Below are positions 7,189 through 10,758 of a stretch of DNA of 10,758 nucleotides, piece after piece. Position numbers and translations under genes: made by a program. The DNA lies in contig NW_003149767.1 of the NCBI RefSeq assembly GCF_000003605.2, forward strand, positions 469,481 through 480,238. Reading direction: 5' to 3'. The stretch's first letter is position 1. Every line of letters begins with the position of its first letter. The DNA comes from Saccoglossus kowalevskii. Taxonomy: Eukaryota > Hemichordata > Enteropneusta > Harrimaniidae. Below the pieces are notes generated by a model that worked only from the letters and a program-made list of their open reading frames with translations, made no database searches and had not been told where the DNA came from.

Positions 7189-8225
7189 TTGGCTAGCCTC
7201 AAACCCTTCAAAGATGAAACAACTGACTTACTACGCGTTGGAGGCAGACTGTTGAATGCCCCAATTTCCTATGAAGTAAAGCATCCAATTATATTACCCA
7301 AAGAACATCACATTACTACCTTAAGTGTTAACCATTACCTTGTTCGCTTGGGTCATGCAGGCACTGAGCGAGTTCTGGCAGAGATACGTCAACATTTCTG
7401 GCTACTTAAGGGTCGTAGTGCTGTAAATCATGTTCTAAATTCTTGTCTTAAGTAAGCTCAAGGCTATGCCTCAAACTCAATTGATGGCCGATTTACCTGA
7501 CTTTAGAGTAACTCCAAATGAAACCCCATTTAATCGTGTAGGGGTGGACTATTTCGGACCATTTATACTGAAGAGAGCACGTAGTGAGGTCAAGATATAT
7601 GGATGCCTGTTTACTTGCCTCATCATTAGAGCTGTTCATTTAGAGGTATCTCATAGTTTAGATACTGATTCGTTTATTAATGCTTTATAGAGATTTATTT
7701 AAGAAGAGGTCAACCTTCGGAAATTCATTCTGATAACGGAACTAACTTTATTAGTTACGCAAAGCAATCGGGGAATGGAATCATCGAAAGATTGAAAATT
7801 ATCTTCTACAAAGTAATATTAAGTGGGTCTTTAATCCACCTGGTGCCTCCCATATGCGAGGAGTGTGGTAGCGACAGATTCGTTTGGTTCGCTCAGTATT
7901 AAACACTGAGCATGATCTTTATCGTTGATGATGGCGCCAAGTTCAACATCTTGCCAATGTTTTCTGGGCTCGGTGGCTCAAGGAGTATCTGCCAATGCTA
8001 CAGCAACGTCAAAAATGAACTCAAACAAAGAGAAATCTCCAAGTAGTAGACCTTGTGTCAATTATGCATGAAAATACACCGCGTAACCCTTGGCCTTTAG
8101 GACTTGTTACCCGAGTGTACACAGGAAATGACGGACTTGTTCGTACAGTTCAAATTAAAACACAAATGGGAATTTATGATCGCCCTACTGCTAAAGTTTG
8201 TCTGTTAGAATCTAATCTTGCATAA
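7189..8225 (+). pseudogene. pol: Integrase with zinc-binding, core and DUF5641 domains, broken
   Basis: The integrase would insert the DNA copy. The zinc-binding domain (7189-7455) has LLRVGGRLLNAP, KHPIILP, His at NHYLVRLGHAG (two His, seven apart) and one Cys (NSC). The partner Cys is lost where about 2 bp are missing near 7452, causing a frameshift. The core starts in the next frame (7466-7690): GVDYFGPF holds the first catalytic Asp (7547-7549). Another shift near 7690 leads to HSDNGTNF with the second Asp (7732-7734), and a third near 7763. From 7764 to the TAA at 8223-8225 a single frame holds the rest: NPPGASHM, then TAG (7869-7871) at the position of the catalytic Glu, then the DUF5641 domain (WRQVQHLANVFWARWLKEYL to AKVCLLESNLA). 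Two TGA codons sit at 7926-7931 and one at 8016-8018. Confidence 0.93.
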
Positions 8226-8375
8226 GAACTTACCAAAGAACGTATTATGGACTATTACCAATTAGTGATTGTTTATATAAATGGACTTCGCTTCATGCAA
8301 ATGTTTGATACATTGTAACCTCACTCACAATTGCTAAGTTTACATTTATTAATTAGTTGATGTCCCTATTGGGTC

Positions 8376-8388
8376 ATAGGGGCCGGGA
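8376..8388 (+). other. Putative polypurine tract
   Basis: ATAGGGGCCGGGA directly precedes the TG of the 3' LTR, where plus-strand DNA synthesis would be primed. It is purine-rich but interrupted by CC, so it is an imperfect or decayed tract; the placement is the main evidence. Confidence 0.5.
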
Positions 8389-8730
8389 TGTAAGCTACCA
8401 GAGTATCCTATGGTTAGAGCACCACCAGTGGCAGTAATATATTATTAGTGCGGTTCGTGAATTGCGAGAGTCTCGTGTTTTGCGAGAACCGCCATTTTTA
8501 CTCGTTGTGCATTGAGTTCTACGTCAAAAATACTCTACTAGATTTCCCAGCGTAGTAAATTTAGTTACATAAATCGTTAATTATTTGATTTGTCTACTAC
8601 AAGGAGACTTATTCAAGATTATTGTGAGATATGAGTTTATATTTCGCGCAAATTCAGTCGAGTTTACATTCATTGCGGTAGACTTCCAGCTTGTGCAGTC
8701 TTTGCTGAATAGATCTCACGTTCGTCTGCA
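8389..8730 (+). repeat. 3' LTR (342 bp)
   Basis: It begins TGTAAGCTACC and ends TCTGCA, aligned over its whole length with 4450-4788. The bases after it read ACTTATGTAAATAAAG, so an AATAAA lies 10 bp outside the element (8740-8745). Because no AATAAA lies inside the LTR, element transcripts might end on this flanking signal, but I have no evidence for that. Confidence 0.95.
8450..8492. repeat. Hairpin-forming inverted repeat in 3' LTR
   Basis: This is the exact copy of the 43-bp inverted-repeat block of the 5' LTR, with arms at 8450-8456 and 8486-8492. No base differs between the two copies. Confidence 0.6.
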
Positions 8731-9023
8731 ACTTATGTAAATAAAGTTTACGGTTCTCTGTTGTACCTTTCGTAGTCGAGAATACCATTTCAAACGTTTA
8801 TTATTGTTAGTTAAGGTATATATATTTGAAAGTACAGTGAGAAATTCTCAAACATCACACGTTTTATTAAGGGCTTTCTACGCACCACGTTTGGTCATCT
8901 AATTAAAATTTGCTGTTATGCATGGTGCAGTCCTTACGAAAATTGTTATACCCTTTGAATTATTGAGATATTTCTGCATTGTATTTTTAGTAGTGTTTGT
9001 TATTTCTTCTGTATTTACAGTTT

Positions 9024-9150
9024 GACCATTCATTTGTCAATTACCATTCGTTGACCACTCAGTCAAAAATTCATTGATTCGCCATTTATTAAGTGAACAT
9101 TCTACCATTCTGCTGTTCATCATTCTACCATTGAACATTTAACCAATCAG
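9024..9150. repeat. Degenerate minisatellite-like CCATT repeats
   Basis: Imperfect copies of ACCATTC-like units recur about every 10-20 bp. The 12-mer CATTCTACCATT is repeated exactly at 9098-9109 and 9121-9132. An AAC/ACT-rich patch follows. It looks like decayed tandem sequence; I see no function. Confidence 0.55.
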
Positions 9151-9743
9151 TAACTACTACTCATTGTGGCATTTGTGTTATTTATTGATATTGTCAACAA
9201 CTACAACTACTACTCCTCCTATCAGCTAACTTTAATAACAATTATCAACATAACAACAACTACCTGTAAACATTTAGTGATGAATGCGTTCAGCACAAGG
9301 GAAATAAATATATACAACGACTAATCTGTTAATGTTGTCATTGTAATAGCTACAGTTTTTATTTCTCCGGCTGATGGTACCATATCTTACAGGGGTATGA
9401 CTTCACAGGAACTACGACCAATTTGTCGGGTTTTCTACGTTTTATCATTCAGTCTATGAACACGCCGCAGTTGCCTTTATTCAGTAGCATATACATATAT
9501 TCACGAGACTACATGCAATTATGCAAGTGTTGTTCTAAGCTAAAAGCGTACTATAGCAAAATCAAAATGTATGCGTTTTATACGTAAACTCAACAGGACT
9601 GCGCCACAACAAATGTATCAATATTCGTTGGATAAATTCCAATTATCCCATCAAAAGAATATATTAGTATGACATTGAAAGGATGTTGTATATTAGGCTA
9701 GCAATTTTGCAAAATTTACAGCCCTGTAAAAATATATATCGTG

Positions 9744-9761
9744 GGCGTCACATATGACGCC
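9744..9761. repeat. Inverted repeat GGCGTCA-N4-TGACGCC
   Basis: Perfect 7-bp arms flank the 4-bp spacer CATA. Each arm contains a CREB/ATF half-site (CGTCA or TGACG), but the spacing is not that of a full CRE, so binding is speculative. Confidence 0.6.
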
Positions 9762-10086
9762 TGGCATTTCATTGTCAGTTACGAAAATGCTTGAGGTAAA
9801 ATCTGTCTGCCAGAAGTGAAGAACACATGGATAGAAATAATCGTAATTACAAGCACATTACAAGCATGAAATAGGATATTGAACGGCAAATACGCCTCGC
9901 AACTATGATAGAAAATCATCTGGAAATTAAAATAGTCTCAAAATAGACCATGTACTTTTCATGTCACCAATTTCTTGTTCATTTCTGCATGTCAAATAAT
10001 TGTATAGCTTTAAATAAAATCGTATAAACATTATATCCTCAAATTCATATACATTATCGCAAACACTTACTGTAAAGGGGGTAATT

Positions 10087-10263
10087 ATTCACTGGGTTTT
10101 AATTTAGCTTATTTCGCTGACTGGAAAAATGCGCTAAATTAAAACACAGTGAATATGTAAAATTTAGCATAGAACACATTATCTAAATGACGAAACCGTG
10201 AATTTAAAACCTACTGAATATGCCTGAAATGGTAAATCAGTGAAATTTAAACCCAGTGAAAAT
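10087..10263. repeat. Four related ~22-bp repeat units, one inverted
   Basis: 10087-10108 and 10133-10154 are 22-bp inverted copies differing at one base, with a 24-bp spacer. Two further degenerate copies in the same direction as the second lie at about 10198-10221 and 10238-10263. All share a core like TTTAAAACCCAGTGAA. The preceding ACTTACTGTAAAGGGG may belong to the same unit. This looks like a decayed interspersed repeat; I have an impression of similar sequence in bivalve genomes but cannot verify it here. Confidence 0.7.
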
Positions 10264-10264
10264 T

Positions 10265-10348
10265 AGTCACTGCACTTATATCATGTTAGCGCGATATACT
10301 GGTGTAAAAACTGAATTAACGCACCGGGCTAACATCTTCGCAATGACT
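10265..10348. repeat. Imperfect inverted repeat / foldback
   Basis: The left arm has AGTCACTGC (10265-10273) and ATGTTAGC (10283-10290); the right arm has GCTAACAT (10328-10335) and GCAATGACT (10340-10348). Both blocks pair in the right order, with one mismatch in the outer block and unequal gaps between blocks (9 and 4 bp). It could be a small foldback element or the arms of a decayed MITE. Confidence 0.55.
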
Positions 10349-10482
10349 GTTTTGTCTAGTTGTTACGGCGTGTGTCTATTTTCTTAAGTTATATATCAAC
10401 TTGCATGGGGCCCAATATGTTTCTTTTATAAACGTTGTATATTTTACACACATACATTCAGTGTTCGAAATTAACTGAAAAT

Positions 10483-10551
10483 CATTACAGGCCCGAAGGA
10501 CCTATGTCAAATTAAAACTGTAGGTCCTTCTAGCTAACTGTAGGCCCTGAT
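10483..10551. repeat. Hairpin and short tandem repeat of a CTGTAGGYCCT unit
   Basis: GAAGGACCTA (10495-10504) and TAGGTCCTTC (10521-10530) are perfect 10-bp inverted arms with a 16-bp loop. ACTGTAGGTCCT (10517-10528) recurs as ACTGTAGGCCCT (10537-10548). It lies just beyond the stop of the acidic minus-strand ORF, but I cannot link them functionally. Confidence 0.6.
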
Positions 10552-10611
10552 ATTTAACAAACAAAGACTAAACGGATAATACAAGCTTGCAATTGCAAAA
10601 CCTTTATTTAC

Positions 10612-10731
10612 TAATAAATCAGATATATTATCTGTAGCCTCAAAGAGGTCATCATCATTTCTTTCATCGTCACTAAACTCATCAAAATCTTCAGAAAAAA
10701 CATGATCACTGGCCGACTCTGAATCTGACAT
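10612..10731 (-). CDS. Acidic N-terminal coding exon, product unknown
   Basis: An ATG at 10731-10729 opens a frame encoding MSDSESASDHVFSEDFDEF and continuing with SDDERNDDDLFEATDNISDLL. The first 40 residues are packed with Asp, Glu and Ser, as in the disordered acidic start of many nuclear proteins. The frame stays open to about 10534, but its character changes after DLL. The sequence there, TTA followed by GTAAAT (GT at 10611-10610), can serve as a splice donor in phase 0, so I end the exon at 10612 and treat the rest as intron read-through. No domain is present to name the gene. The 5' end and promoter would lie beyond the right edge of the window, and later exons should lie to the left, yet I found none. 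Confidence 0.35.
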
Positions 10732-10758
10732 GTATTTTGCATCGTGTTCACAATCTTA

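Larger units (their letters stand above)
4450..8730 (+). mobile_element. BEL/Pao-type LTR retrotransposon, defective copy
   Basis: Two direct LTRs bound a 3.6-kb interior with BEL/Pao order: gag with DUF1759 and zinc knuckles, DUF1758 protease, start of RT, integrase zinc-binding domain, integrase core, DUF5641. The DUF1758 protease and DUF5641 tail are diagnostic of BEL/Pao rather than Ty3 or Ty1 elements. Total length is 4281 bp, against roughly 6 kb or more for complete members, because the RT palm and RNase H are deleted. At least nine frameshifts and seven in-frame stops break the reading frame. The LTRs start with TG and end with CA. No exact target-site duplication is present: the flanks read TGTTAT and ACTTAT, matching only at the last four bases. 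The about 5% LTR divergence says the insertion is old rather than recent. Confidence 0.96.
8731..10080. other. AT-rich right flank, no gene recognised
   Basis: No coding region is supported. The longest protein-like open stretch I read, 9325-9456 on the plus strand (44 codons, hydrophobic then SPADGTISYRGM), is too short to call. Simple-sequence patches (9024-9150 and about 9190-9270, rich in AAC and ACT) and a CGTCA/TGACG inverted repeat (9744-9761) are the only structured parts. Confidence 0.5.

Noticed and set aside
8740-8745. AATAAA just outside the 3' LTR as the element's own polyadenylation signal
   Set aside because: It lies 10 bp beyond the CA end and has no counterpart after the 5' LTR, so it is host flank.
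9325-9456. 44-codon open stretch with a hydrophobic start
   Set aside because: It is too short, lacks an early ATG and has no family resemblance; chance explains it.
1-10758. CRISPR array, bacterial operon, riboswitch or phage system
   Set aside because: No regularly spaced repeats, no ribosome-binding sites before ORFs and no bacterial-type genes are present; the content is animal genomic DNA.

Overview
The window reads as AT-rich nuclear DNA of an invertebrate animal. Most of it is non-coding. It holds one clearly recognisable element, a decayed BEL/Pao-type LTR retrotransposon, and no operons, tight gene packing, bacterial-type gene or RNA gene that I can recognise. BEL/Pao elements occur only in animals. 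The short dispersed repeats near the right end recall what I have seen in bivalve DNA, so a mollusc is my best guess; that part is inference.

Layout. 1-1775: AT-rich DNA without a gene I can support. 1776-2144 (minus): a coding-like stretch with one in-frame stop, perhaps an old transposase end. 2145-3150: AT-rich DNA with a short AT microsatellite, a weak 121-codon ORF, and a perfect 14-bp palindrome that fits the RFX X-box. 3157-3534: a CpG-rich patch with GC-box, NRF1-like and YY1-like motifs just before an ATG, a 98-codon ORF and an AATAAA; this is the best candidate for the start of a host gene. 3591-4171 (minus): weak remnants resembling a mariner/SETMAR-type transposase. 4450-8730: the retrotransposon. 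8731-10060: AT-rich DNA with simple-sequence patches. 10087-10551: a dense group of short inverted and direct repeats. 10612-10731 (minus): an acidic ORF that may be the first coding exon of a gene running leftwards.

The retrotransposon has two LTRs (339 and 342 bp, about 5% different by hand count). Between them, in order, lie gag (DUF1759 region and two zinc knuckles), a DUF1758-type aspartic protease, the N-terminal edge of reverse transcriptase, the linker after RNase H, the integrase zinc-binding domain, the integrase core and a DUF5641 C-terminal domain. The RT palm and RNase H are absent: the sequence passes from the RT N-terminal edge to the post-RNase H linker within about 20 bp, next to an 8-bp direct repeat. 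Many frameshifts and stops, including a stop at the third catalytic residue of the integrase, make this a dead copy. In a working element these parts form the particle, process the polyprotein, copy the RNA and insert the DNA; this copy could at most be mobilised by proteins supplied from elsewhere.

I found no convincing new biological system. The points most worth checking are the internal deletion, the promoter-like cluster at 3157-3222, the minus-strand transposase-like remnant and the repeat cluster at 10087-10348.
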